A stretch of 38,496 nt of DNA from a bacterium (GCA_036382775.1 DASVHD010000034.1:1-38496), one strand, 5' to 3'; numbered from the stretch's first letter, positions 30,239 through 38,427 are shown. The notes: generated from the sequence alone by a model not told the origin. Translations and numbers: made by a program.

Positions 30239-31471
30239 TTAATCGTTCTGTCCGTGTTCGTGCTCGTAATCCGTTCCGGGCCCGGCCACGTGCCGCGTTC
30301 CGGTTTTAAGGAAAAACGCATACAAGGGCGACATATTGCGCAATTTTTTGACGATGGGCGGAATTTCGGCCAGCACGTAATCAATATCAGTATCGTTGTT
30401 ATACTTGGACAGCGTCATCACGAGGGAACCCTGCGCGATGGCCGCGTCGATCTTGATCGCGGACAGAACATGCGACATCTTCAATGATTTGGAAGTGCAA
30501 GCCGAACCGCTTGTCACATAAATACCCTTTTCATCAAGCAGCAACATCATCCCTTCGCCCTCGACGAACTCAACGGAAAAATTGACATTGTTCGGAAGCC
30601 GTTTTTCCGGGTGGCCGTTCAAATACAAGTAGTCGATATTCCTTGGCAGTTCAGTAATTAGCCGGTCTCGCAATTGCCGCATCCTTTTCGAATTTTCGAC
30701 TGATGCATTCTTGGCAATCCGGCAGGCAGAGCCGAAACCCGTGATCGCCGGTATGTCCTCGGTGCCAGCCCTCCGGCCGCTTTCCTGAATTCCACCGTCG
30801 ATCAGAGGGATGACCCTGACGCCCTTTTTAACATACAGCGCGGCTGCGCCTTTGGGTCCGTGAATTTGAGAACTCGACAAAGACAACAAATCAACACCCA
30901 ATTCTTTCACATTGACCGGGATCACGCCGGCGGTCGAAACCGCGTCGGTATGGAACAGCACGCCTTTGTCATGAGCGATCCTGGCCATTTCATTGATCGG
31001 CTGGATCGTCCCGATCTCCGGGTTGGCATGCTGAATGGAAATTAAAATGGTCTGCGGCTTGATAGCTTTTTTTAGATCATCAGCTGAAACCAGACCGTAC
31101 TTATCCACCGGCAGGTGGGTGATATCAAAACCGGCCTGCTCAAGCCTCCGCGCGGCGTATAAAACGGAGAAATGCTCGATACCGGAAACGATGATATGCT
31201 TGCCTTTTTCCTGGTAAGCCACGGCAATGCCCTTGAGCGCCAGGTTGTTGGCCTCGGAACCGCAGGAAGTAAAATAGATCTCTGGTTCCTGCGCCCCGAT
31301 CAAACCCGCAACTTCCTTTCGCGCTTTATCCAAAGCATCCTTCGCACGGGCGCCGGCTGTATGAATGCTCTGGGCATTGCCATAATATTCTTTCAAATAC
31401 GGCGTCATCTCGACCAACACCCGTTCATCAATCCGGGTTGCCGAATGGTTATCAAGGTAGACTTCGTGCAT
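30239..31471 (-). CDS. cysteine-desulfurase-like protein lacking the PLP lysine
   Basis: 410 residues of the NifS/IscS family by overall pattern: YLDNHSATRIDERV, TSCGSEANNLALKG (68-81), His100 in GIEHFSV, Asp176 in HTDAVS, GRRAGTEDI, and the catalytic-loop Cys325 in TSGSACTS followed by SHVL. The segment expected to read S-G-H-K-x-H/Y-G-P-K-G is LSSSQIHGPKG, so the Schiff-base Lys is Gln202 (codon CAA) and the preceding His is Ser. The usual R-x-S-x-G-R-x-T-T near the end is also changed (GSLVMTLSKYNND). It may be inactive in desulfuration or do other chemistry. It lies 16 bases after fprA with no ribosome binding site, so it is co-transcribed. Confidence 0.85.
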   Translation of the reverse strand: MHEVYLDNHSATRIDERVLVEMTPYLKEYYGNAQSIHTAGARAKDALDKARKEVAGLIGAQEPEIYFTSCGSEANNLALKGIAVAYQEKGKHIIVSGIEHFSVLYAARRLEQAGFDITHLPVDKYGLVSADDLKKAIKPQTILISIQHANPEIGTIQPINEMARIAHDKGVLFHTDAVSTAGVIPVNVKELGVDLLSLSSSQIHGPKGAAALYVKKGVRVIPLIDGGIQESGRRAGTEDIPAITGFGSACRIAKNASVENSKRMRQLRDRLITELPRNIDYLYLNGHPEKRLPNNVNFSVEFVEGEGMMLLLDEKGIYVTSGSACTSKSLKMSHVLSAIKIDAAIAQGSLVMTLSKYNNDTDIDYVLAEIPPIVKKLRNMSPLYAFFLKTGTRHVAGPGTDYEHEHGQND

Positions 31472-31487
31472 GGCAGCCGCTTATATT

Positions 31488-32675
31488 CTAAATCCCGATC
31501 CCAGCAGCCTTGTGTTTTGCCAGAACTGCATCGGCCAGGAGATCAAGTTTTTTCAGGTCATCAACTGTCGGATATCCCTTGATCACAACCGGTTCGATCA
31601 TCTCGACTTTAAGGTTGGTCATGAGGCCCCCGAGCCTTTCGATCACCTGAGTACCCCACCCGAAAGAACCGATAACCGACGCGAACCGGGTCTTGGGGCG
31701 CAGGGCATTGGCAAGAAAGGCCGCATAAGCGACCGTGGGATGCGGTCCGACCAGTACGGTCGGTGCCGCAAGAATTATCGTGGCGGCGTCAACCAGGGCG
31801 ATCGCCAGCTCTCCAATGTCAGTCCGCGGCATGTTGAACGGTTTGACCGTGATCGACCGCTTCATGAGGGCGTCAATGAAATGATCGACCATTGCCCTGG
31901 TGCTGCCGTGCATGGATACGAACGGCAGAACGACCTCGTTCTTCACGTTGTCAGAAACCCAATCCGCATAGGCGTCCACGATAAAGGGCGACTTCGCATG
32001 TACGGGACCGTGACTCGGCGCGATCATCTTTATATCATAGCTTTGAAGCTTTCTCAAATGGCTGACGATATTACTTCTAAACGGCATCATGATCTCGGCG
32101 TAATACCGTTTGGCTGATTCATAGACCCGCGCATCATCATCGGCAAACAAATCGCTGGTTGCCAGGTGCGCGCCGAACAGATCGCATGAGAACAAGATCC
32201 CGTCTTCTTTCAAATAGGTCAGCATTGTTTCGGGCCAGTGAACCCACGGCGCGATGAGGAACTCGAGCGTCCTGTCGCCTAACGACAGGATTTCGTGGTC
32301 GCCCCTGGTGATAAATTTCTCTTCCGGGATCATCAGCAGGCTTTTCAGAAAATCCTTACATTTTAGATTGGTCACGACCATGGCTTCTGGAAAAGCTTTC
32401 AGCACATGCGGTATCGAACCTGAATGATCCTGCTCGGCATGATTGGAGATCACGTAATCGAGCTGGGTAATACCTGCCTTTTTCAGGTTGGAGAACAGTT
32501 CTTCTGCCTTGGCCGGATCGACCGTATCGATTAACGCGGTCTTTTCGCTACCCTTGATCAAGTAGGCGTTGTAGGTCGTGCCGTCTGGCAGGGGGATCAG
32601 CTCGTCGAAAAGTTTGCGGTCCCGGTCCAACGAACCGACCGCGTAAATACCGGGCCTAAGTTCTTTTGTAGGCAT
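31488..32675 (-). CDS. fprA: A-type flavoprotein / flavodiiron O2 or NO reductase
   Basis: 395 residues. The N-terminal metallo-beta-lactamase-like domain holds the diiron ligands His79, Glu81, Asp83 and His84 (NHAEQDHSG), His146 (APWVHWPE), Asp165 (SCDLFGAH) and His222 (PSHGPVH). A flavodoxin domain follows from about 240, with the FMN loop in SMHGSTRAM. Such proteins reduce O2 to water or NO to N2O and protect anaerobes. The usual electron donor is rubredoxin or Hrb, encoded just upstream. AAGGAG lies six bases before the ATG. The full set of ligands indicates an active enzyme. Confidence 0.93.
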   Translation of the reverse strand: MPTKELRPGIYAVGSLDRDRKLFDELIPLPDGTTYNAYLIKGSEKTALIDTVDPAKAEELFSNLKKAGITQLDYVISNHAEQDHSGSIPHVLKAFPEAMVVTNLKCKDFLKSLLMIPEEKFITRGDHEILSLGDRTLEFLIAPWVHWPETMLTYLKEDGILFSCDLFGAHLATSDLFADDDARVYESAKRYYAEIMMPFRSNIVSHLRKLQSYDIKMIAPSHGPVHAKSPFIVDAYADWVSDNVKNEVVLPFVSMHGSTRAMVDHFIDALMKRSITVKPFNMPRTDIGELAIALVDAATIILAAPTVLVGPHPTVAYAAFLANALRPKTRFASVIGSFGWGTQVIERLGGLMTNLKVEMIEPVVIKGYPTVDDLKKLDLLADAVLAKHKAAGIGI

Positions 32676-32699
32676 ATAACTCCTTAGTTAATCCCAAAC

Positions 32700-32873
32700 T
32701 CCACTTTGATATCAATAATTTGTTAAATGGTAACTGGTTAAATATTTTTTTTCTTTCCATTTAACCATTTAACTATTTAACTAATCTATTGGTCAAATAT
32801 TCTATTTTTTCCATTTTGTCGTCTTCTTATCAGTTTATTTAACCATTCAACCTTTTAACCATTTAACTAATCT
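32700..32873. repeat. TTAACCATT-type low-complexity repeat
   Basis: TTAACCATTTAACTATTTAAC-like units in both orientations (GGTTAAATA near 32732, AACCATTTAACC near 32763) allow pairing. The string ATTTAACTAATCT occurs twice (about 32775-32787 and 32861-32873). The second copy includes the stop codon of the Hrb gene. It separates hrb from fprA, and similar units occur at 29935-29990. Confidence 0.55.
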
Positions 32874-33583
32874 GCCGGCTCAAACTTGTCTTTCCCTGCC
32901 CCGCATACAGGACACACCCAGTCTGACGGGATTTGTTCAAAAGAGGTGCCCGCGGCAACACCAGTGTCCGGATCGCCTTTTTCCGGATCATATATGTACC
33001 CGCAAACCGTACAACGGTATTTTTTCATTTTCAATTCTCCCTTCAAACTAGCGCCGGCAGGGACCGGTCCCTGCTTCTCATCGTAATATCCAGGGGCCGT
33101 TTTCGGCACCAATCCGTGCTTTACCTCGCGATAGTAGGCATAGGTCATTGGCTGTTTGTCGCTCAGAACTTCGGCTGCCATTGCCTTGCCGATAAAAAGT
33201 GTGTGCGTTGAAGCGTCGACACGCTCCTTGACCTCGACCTCGACAGTGGCGATCGCGTTGTCAGTTACGATCGGCGCGCCCAGTTCCCCAAGGCGGAAAC
33301 CGACGCTATCGAATTTATTGAATGTCCGTCCGGTCTTGAAACCGAAATGCCCGATAAAATTCATGGGCGTATCGACCGCCAGCACCGAAATCGTGAAAAT
33401 ACCGCTCTCCAGGATATATTCATGGGTCAGGTTCTGCTTGTTTATGCAGACGCCGATCAGTACCGGGTCTGATGAAGCCTGAAACACCGCATCGGCTATC
33501 TGACCGTTATGGGCACCGGCTTTATTGTTACTCGAAACCACATACAATCCGTAACTGAACTTCATCAGCGCTTTGTGATCCAT
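32867..33583 (-). CDS. hrb: flavin reductase-rubredoxin fusion (high-molecular-weight rubredoxin)
   Basis: 238 residues. The N-terminal flavin-reductase-like (flavoredoxin) domain covers about 1-165 ([20 protein letters not shown]). The C-terminal rubredoxin (about 186-238) has its iron ligands at Cys191, Cys194, Cys224 and Cys227 ([21 protein letters not shown]). This fusion is known in acetogens as Hrb, which passes electrons from NADH to FprA. FprA is encoded next on the same strand, so the pair forms an O2/NO reductase system. The ATG overlaps the stop codon of the preceding gene (TAATG), indicating coupled translation. The last codons lie in an A/T-rich repeat. Confidence 0.93.
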   Translation of the reverse strand: MDHKALMKFSYGLYVVSSNNKAGAHNGQIADAVFQASSDPVLIGVCINKQNLTHEYILESGIFTISVLAVDTPMNFIGHFGFKTGRTFNKFDSVGFRLGELGAPIVTDNAIATVEVEVKERVDASTHTLFIGKAMAAEVLSDKQPMTYAYYREVKHGLVPKTAPGYYDEKQGPVPAGASLKGELKMKKYRCTVCGYIYDPEKGDPDTGVAAGTSFEQIPSDWVCPVCGAGKDKFEPAD

Positions 33584-33993
33584 TATTTTCCCTTTTGCAT
33601 TCTTCTTCCCTTATTTTTAGACCGCATACCGTCCCAGATGTTAAGCGCCCGGCGCAGGTGCGGGATCGTTATTGTACCCCCGATAACCGCGGCAATGGCG
33701 AGTGTCTCTTCGAGTTCCTCGTCGGTCACGCCTTCTTCATAACATCGGGCGATATGGTAATGAATGCAGTCGTCGCAGCGCAGAACAAGCGATGACGCCA
33801 GGCCAAGCATTTCCTTTGTCTTTTTACTAAGCGCGCCTTTCTGGTATACGAGCGTATCCAGACTGTATAGACGCTTGATCCCAAGCCGGGCGTATTTCAT
33901 GACGATCCGGTTCAATCTTTCGCGTTCTTTTTTAAAATTTTTAGTCAATCCTATGGCATCCCTTTTCCGCCGCGCATTTTTTGTGTTCGACAT
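33583..33993 (-). CDS. AhpD-like carboxymuconolactone decarboxylase family protein
   Basis: 136 residues. The signature Cys73-x2-Cys76-x3-His80 in [10 protein letters not shown] matches the thiol pair of AhpD-like alkylhydroperoxidases, followed by [20 protein letters not shown]. Such proteins reduce peroxides or take part in thiol exchange. Being the first gene before hrb and fprA, it fits an oxidative-stress unit. The N-terminal 40 residues are rich in Lys and Arg and are longer than usual. Its promoter ends seven bases before the ATG with no ribosome binding site, so the message is probably leaderless. Confidence 0.88.
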   Translation of the reverse strand: MSNTKNARRKRDAIGLTKNFKKERERLNRIVMKYARLGIKRLYSLDTLVYQKGALSKKTKEMLGLASSLVLRCDDCIHYHIARCYEEGVTDEELEETLAIAAVIGGTITIPHLRRALNIWDGMRSKNKGRRMQKGK

Positions 33994-34000
33994 ACTGCAA

Positions 34001-34028
34001 ATTATATAATTTTATCTGTAAAAGTCAA
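34001..34028 (-). promoter_or_regulatory. AhpD-hrb promoter, leaderless layout
   Basis: On the minus strand TTGACT (34023-34028), a 16-base spacer and a perfect TATAAT (34001-34006), followed by seven bases and ATG at 33993. It is divergent from the promoter at 34070-34097. Confidence 0.7.
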
Positions 34029-34069
34029 TGTTAATTATTCGGCTGCGTTAACGTAATGCGCATGACCCC

Positions 34070-34097
34070 TTGACAATTCCCATTTTGTGTTTATAAT
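34070..34097 (+). promoter_or_regulatory. promoter of the FG-GAP gene
   Basis: TTGACA (34070-34075), a 16-base spacer and a perfect TATAAT (34092-34097). Transcription would start near 34104, giving a leader of about 110 bases before the ATG at 34217. Confidence 0.7.
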
Positions 34098-34107
34098 AAG
34101 ATAAGAA

Positions 34108-34173
34108 GGCATGCGCTTAGTAAGCTTGTATATTTATGGTATTACTTACTAAGAGGTATGCCATTTTGTTTTT
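34108..34173 (+). promoter_or_regulatory. leader hairpin with T-run and a 13-codon leader ORF
   Basis: Arms at 34108-34124 and 34145-34162 pair: CTTAGTAAG with CTTACTAAG, and GGCAT with ATGCC after an internal loop. They are followed by TTTTGTTTTT (34164-34173), so the shape is that of an intrinsic attenuator. A short ORF from 34111 (MRLVSLYIYGITY, stop at 34150-34152) runs through the hairpin. Whether it attenuates is inference. Confidence 0.45.
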
Positions 34174-34216
34174 CAAGGAAATATTTTATCAGCATCATTA
34201 AAAATTCAGGAGGATT

Positions 34217-35872
34217 ATGAATAATAATAAAGAGAGAGGTTTGCTACCATTCGTCATTATTATTTTCTTAATGTTAGCCTGCGTAATTTTTGCCCAGCAG
34301 ACCTATAATCTGGAGATAATCTTTCATACCGAGTGTCCGGTGGATTCCGCGGAGTATTTCGGCGTGGCGTTATCATCCGCCGGTGACGTAAACGATGACG
34401 GATACGATGATATCATGATTGGATCTACAGCCCGGTTTTTCAGTGGCATGCAGGATAGTTCCCATGGGCACGCATATATCTACTGTGGAGGTCCTGTCAT
34501 GGATACAGTCGTCGATATCTCATTGCCCGGTGAGCATCCACTTGATGCTTTCGGTGCGAGCGTCTGCAATTTAGGTGATGTCAACTGTGATAGTGTTGAC
34601 GATATTGCCGTAGGTGCGGTAAATTGTACCCAGATTGACAGCTGCGGCAGGGTATATATTTATTTTGGTAGTTCTTCCATGGATAGTATTCCGGATCTTG
34701 TTTTAAAAGGCGATTTTTGTACGGCGTTTGGTGTTGCTATTACCGCAGGTGATATCAATGGTGATGGGTGGAATGATATCATAGTCGGTGAATATGCATA
34801 TAATTGGCTTACTCTTGACGGTCGGGCTTATATATATTATGGTGGTCCATTGTTAGACACCATTCCAGATATTATATTAAATGGACACAACAGTGAATGC
34901 TTTGGGCACACGATCGGCTCCGGCGGTGATTTGAATTCGGATGGATTTGAAGATGTGGTGGTCGGCGCGGATGAAAACTCCGAATCCTATGGCGGCGCAG
35001 GTAAGGTTTATGCCTTTTTCGGCGGTAATCCCATGGACACAGTCCCCGACTGCTGGTTGCATGGCGAGGGCGTAAATCATTATTTAGGGTGGTATAATGT
35101 TTCAATTGCTGATAATGTCACCTCTTTTGACCGAATGACCACCAGTACTTGGCATTACAGCGAAGCAGGCAGGAGTGGCAAGATCTATGTCTTATATGGC
35201 GGCTCCCCGATGGATACAATACTGGACGTGTGGATGGTGGGTTATACGGATTCAAGCGGTAGTGGCGGTCTAGGATATTGGTCGGCAACAGCCAACAAAG
35301 CTGATGGTGATAACTATGCTGATGTGCTTGGAGGAGCGCCTGGGTATAATAATGGTACAGGTTATCTGTGGCTTGGTGCTTTATCTATGGACACAACGCC
35401 TGATGGATGGCTATCCTGCGGAAATTCAGGCTATCGCAACATCGGTGATCGTGTCGCCTCTGCCGGCGATGTCAATGGCGATGGGTTTGACGAGGTGATG
35501 TTTTCCAACTATGCCGCCGATTCCAATAAATCGGTCTGGGTATGTAGGTATACGGGACCGGGGGTAGTGGAGCAGAGAACAGAAGGTATTGCCCATATTA
35601 TGGCATTTACAGTGTATCCTACTATCTTTACTGATAAACTTGTGATTAAATGTCAAATTCCAAATGACAAATATCAAATGAATGCCAAAGTACAAATGTC
35701 ATTGAAGATTTACGACATTTTAGGTCGGGAGGTGATAAAATATGATATAGAAAATCCGGAGGGAAAAACCGTAGTAGATGTGGATGCGCGCCATCTGTCC
35801 GCGGGCGTATATTTCATACAGGTGGAGGTGGAGGGTATCAAGGAGGTGCAGAAGGTGATAAAACTAAAATAA
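34217..35872 (+). CDS. FG-GAP (integrin-alpha-like) propeller with T9SS sorting domain
   Basis: 551 residues. A signal peptide (up to about 26, ending ACVIFA) is followed by seven FG-GAP-type blades with calcium-binding loops such as GDVNDDGYDDIMIG, GDINGDGWNDIIVG and GDVNGDGFDEVMFS. The fifth (about residues 290-320) is degenerate. The C-terminus is a T9SS type A domain (VYPTIFTDKLVIK, SLKIYDILGREV, LSAGVYFIQVEV, KVIKLK) with an insertion coded by repeat-like DNA. It should be a surface or secreted calcium-dependent adhesion-type protein. CAGGAGG lies six bases before the ATG. The following gene starts 100 bases downstream on the same strand. Confidence 0.9.
   Translation: MNNNKERGLLPFVIIIFLMLACVIFAQQTYNLEIIFHTECPVDSAEYFGVALSSAGDVNDDGYDDIMIGSTARFFSGMQDSSHGHAYIYCGGPVMDTVVDISLPGEHPLDAFGASVCNLGDVNCDSVDDIAVGAVNCTQIDSCGRVYIYFGSSSMDSIPDLVLKGDFCTAFGVAITAGDINGDGWNDIIVGEYAYNWLTLDGRAYIYYGGPLLDTIPDIILNGHNSECFGHTIGSGGDLNSDGFEDVVVGADENSESYGGAGKVYAFFGGNPMDTVPDCWLHGEGVNHYLGWYNVSIADNVTSFDRMTTSTWHYSEAGRSGKIYVLYGGSPMDTILDVWMVGYTDSSGSGGLGYWSATANKADGDNYADVLGGAPGYNNGTGYLWLGALSMDTTPDGWLSCGNSGYRNIGDRVASAGDVNGDGFDEVMFSNYAADSNKSVWVCRYTGPGVVEQRTEGIAHIMAFTVYPTIFTDKLVIKCQIPNDKYQMNAKVQMSLKIYDILGREVIKYDIENPEGKTVVDVDARHLSAGVYFIQVEVEGIKEVQKVIKLK
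35641..35699 (+). repeat. CAAATG-type low-complexity repeat inside the sorting domain
   Basis: About 60 bases made of variants of TCAAATGACAAATATCAAATG encode KCQIPNDKYQMNAKVQM. They sit between the first strand and SLKIYDILG of the T9SS domain, where the other sorting domains in the window have a short turn. The wording resembles intergenic low-complexity repeats, so it appears to be repeat DNA taken into a coding frame. Confidence 0.5.
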
Positions 35873-35946
35873 AAAAAGAGGGGAGCAGTGCGGATAGAAT
35901 ACGTAATCTGTCTGAATCATCTGTATCAATATCTGTTTGCATCAAT

Positions 35947-35966
35947 CTCGCGAACGCGAGAGGAGG
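35947..35966 (+). promoter_or_regulatory. hairpin abutting the ribosome binding site
   Basis: CTCGC-GAAC-GCGAG (35947-35960) is immediately followed by AGGAGG (35961-35966), five bases before the ATG at 35972. The stem could affect access of ribosomes. It is short, so confidence is low. Confidence 0.3.
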
Positions 35967-35971
35967 TTACA

Positions 35972-37231
35972 ATGTTTAAGGCAACAATCAGCACATTAAT
36001 TCTGACTTTGTTGGCAGTAGCAGTCCTGCCTTCAGTCGTATTAGGTCAGGTCGTCGGACCTGATTATTGGTGGGTCCAGGATAACGATGGCACTATGCCA
36101 AGCAAATCATTCCGGGGTATCTGCGCATTAAGTGAGACCGATGTCTGGGTCGTAGGTGAATGGGGTGCGGTATACCACCGCCAAAGCCAAATTCCGGTGC
36201 ATCAGCATCCGGCTTGGCTGAAGAATGAGAATTTTCCCCAGGGATATACTGACTACCACTTCAACGATATCTGTTTCGCTGATGCCAGCCACGGTTGGAT
36301 CGTGGGCGAGAAAAAACAAACGATTGATCCTGTCCCTGATCCAACCAGCTACAGCGGAGTAATATTTTATACTGCGAATGGCGGAACCTCATGGAGTGAT
36401 CAAACACCCAATATATGGCCCACTTTCCCCATCCCCACATCTTTCCGAAAGGTGAAAATGGTCTGGAAACAATTGACCCAACATTATGTAGGCTATATTG
36501 CATGTGGAAATGGAGCAATGCTTAAAACAGAGAATGATGGTGTTTCCTGGTCCCACACCCCTACTGATCCCTGGTCTGATCCAGACAACGTATCCAACTG
36601 GTACAACGGGTTGTGGGTTGATCCATCGGATCCAGATTTTGAGAATGTCTGGGTCGCCAGCGATGCATTTGGCATTATCGCCAAGACTGACGACGGGGGT
36701 AATACCTGGACATCATACCAGCCCATTGCGTTCAACCAGTCCTACTCATTTCCTGCCCCCCCCCGCAATTACCCCCTTGTGGAACAAAACTGGCATTTTT
36801 TGATGCTGATTTCAGTTCTTTTATAAGCGGTTCAGTTGCGCTCTCGTTTGGGCACCTCGGCATTACAACCAATGGCGGTGCTGACTGGGATGTTTTGGGT
36901 TATGAACCAGATCCCACATGGTACTATGATGTAGATCTCACCGCGACTGCCGGAAATTTCACCGCCGGCAACTTTGGCGTCATCGACCAGTTACCTTATC
37001 AGGAATGCGTAAACTACCAATGGAAGTTTGACATCTATCCCACGGATTTCTCCTGCCTGACCGCAGGTCTGGGCGCCAATGGCAACTATGCCTATGCCGC
37101 AGGTGAAGGATATTCCGATGTTCGGTTAAGGTACAAACCGGCGTACGTCGCGACTATAAATAAGAATGTTACCTGGGTCGATGGATATCCATATGGTCAT
37201 TATGATGTGCATATCACGGTTAGTTACGCAC
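35972..37231 (+). pseudogene. YCF48/BNR-like secreted propeller gene, frameshifted and IS-interrupted
   Basis: From ATG 35972 (AGGAGG upstream) a signal peptide (MFKATISTLILTLLAVAVLPSVVLGQ) leads to photosystem-assembly-factor/BNR-type repeats (ETDVWVVGEWGAVYH, ASHGWIVGEK, TANGGTSWSDQTP, KTDDGGNTWTS). After a run of nine C (36756-36764) this frame gives unrelated residues and stops at 36826. The natural continuation (GTKLAFFDADFSSF, ALSFGHLGITTNGGADWDVL) lies in another frame and runs on to 37231, where an IS3-type element begins. Ten or seven C would restore the frame. The 3' end, perhaps with a sorting domain, lies beyond the window. It may be a dead gene or a phase-variable one later hit by the IS. 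Confidence 0.8.
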
Positions 37232-37240
37232 TGCTCCCCT

Positions 37241-38128
37241 CTATTCTGGACATAAAGGGACTTGATATATGTTAGTCATTTTAACCTGCAAAGCAAGATT
37301 CACCTTGTGCATCTCATAGATTTCATGAGGGGTCCGATAGCCCAAGCTTTGATGGACCCGTTCGTTTTCATGCCAGACCCGATATAATTCCCAGCCTGCT
37401 TTTGCTTCCGCTAAATTGCGATATTCGTTGCGATAGACCTCCTCGATCTTGTATTTGCTGAAGAAAGCCTCGATGTACGGTTTGTCGTCCGGACACTTGA
37501 TCCCCGCATACTCTAAGATGACGTTCAGGGTCCGCGCGCGTTCTCGAAACTTGCGGGCGGTGAACTGCGTGCCCCGGTCGATTCGCAAAACTAACCGGTG
37601 ATCCGGCGGCACCGGCCCATTAAACCGTTTCCGGACCGCCTGTTCCATGACGTCCGCGGCTTCGTCCGACCGGCACCGATCCCCAAAATGCTCACCCGGC
37701 AGTTCCTTGTCGCAGCCGTCGATCACGGCGAATAAATAGCCGGTTTGATCCCCGCACCACACCGGCGTCAGATCCTCCTCCCAGTAGACATTGGAAACTA
37801 CGGGCCGCACCATTGCGGGCCGGGTAAAGGACTGACCTTTGATCTTCCGGGGCTGCAAAAGCCCTAAATGCCGCGCATAGCGCAAGACCCGCTTTTTGTT
37901 CACTAACCAGCCCAGCGCCCGCAGCCGCGCCCAGGTCTTCCGATACCCGTAAACCTGCGCCTGCTTACGCACCGCGAGTATCGTTTCACAGAGCGCGGGA
38001 TCATAGAACCGTTCCTTCCGCGAGCCTTTTGTCGACTGATAATGATAAGTGCTGCGCGCCAGGCCAACCGTCTGCAGGGCCTGGCTTTGATTTAAACGCT
38101 CCTCTTTGGTCAATTTATTCACTAACAT
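37241..38128 (-). CDS. IS3-family transposase OrfB (DDE integrase core)
   Basis: 295 residues from the ATG at 38128. An HTH_21-like part (KQAQVYGYRKTWARLRALGW) leads to the rve integrase core, with catalytic Asp in the VWCGDQTGYLFAVIDG region, Asp in RIDRGTQFT and Glu in PYIEAFFSKYKIEE. The end (NERVHQSLGYRTPHEIYE) is typical. The frame is open upstream to the slippage site at 38161-38167, so the active form is probably an OrfAB fusion made by a -1 frameshift. No inactivating change is seen, so the element may be active. Confidence 0.92.
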   Translation of the reverse strand: MLVNKLTKEERLNQSQALQTVGLARSTYHYQSTKGSRKERFYDPALCETILAVRKQAQVYGYRKTWARLRALGWLVNKKRVLRYARHLGLLQPRKIKGQSFTRPAMVRPVVSNVYWEEDLTPVWCGDQTGYLFAVIDGCDKELPGEHFGDRCRSDEAADVMEQAVRKRFNGPVPPDHRLVLRIDRGTQFTARKFRERARTLNVILEYAGIKCPDDKPYIEAFFSKYKIEEVYRNEYRNLAEAKAGWELYRVWHENERVHQSLGYRTPHEIYEMHKVNLALQVKMTNIYQVPLCPE

Positions 38129-38145
38129 ACGCTTGGCCCCCGGTT

Positions 38146-38427
38146 TTAATGACCCATAAGCTTTTTTTGAGCGTCAATGATCAACGACAGGCTCCCGACC
38201 AACTCCTTCAAACGCCGATTCTCCTCAACCATGGGATCCCGACCTTTCTTCGTCCGACCGTCCAGCAAGCCTTTTTTCCCGCTCGCCAGGAACTGATCGC
38301 GCCACCGGTAGGCCATCGTTTCGCTGACCTGATAGCGCGCGCAGATCGCCGCCACGGATTCCTCGCCCTTTAACATCGCCAATACCACCCCAAGCTTTTC
38401 CTCGAGCGTCCAAATCTTGCGGTTCAT
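38146..38427 (-). CDS. IS3-family transposase OrfA (HTH protein)
   Basis: 93 residues from the ATG at 38427, which has AAGGAG about seven bases upstream; a start six codons earlier lacks one. It has the HTH_Tnp_1 fold (WTLEEKLGVVLAMLKGEESV, CARYQVSETMAYRWRDQFL) and a C-terminal coiled coil (EENRRLKELVGSLSLIIDAQ). It binds the IS ends and, by frameshifting, forms the N-terminus of the OrfAB transposase. It stops 17 bases before the OrfB ATG. Confidence 0.9.
   Translation of the reverse strand: MNRKIWTLEEKLGVVLAMLKGEESVAAICARYQVSETMAYRWRDQFLASGKKGLLDGRTKKGRDPMVEENRRLKELVGSLSLIIDAQKKLMGH
38161..38167 (-). promoter_or_regulatory. programmed -1 frameshift site (A_AAA_AAG)
   Basis: On the minus strand the codons CAA AAA AAG CTT contain the heptamer A AAA AAG. 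Slipping back one base moves OrfA into the OrfB frame (A-Y-G-S-L-K-P-G-A-K-R-M), which is open through the OrfB start. This is the standard IS3 mechanism. Confidence 0.8.
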
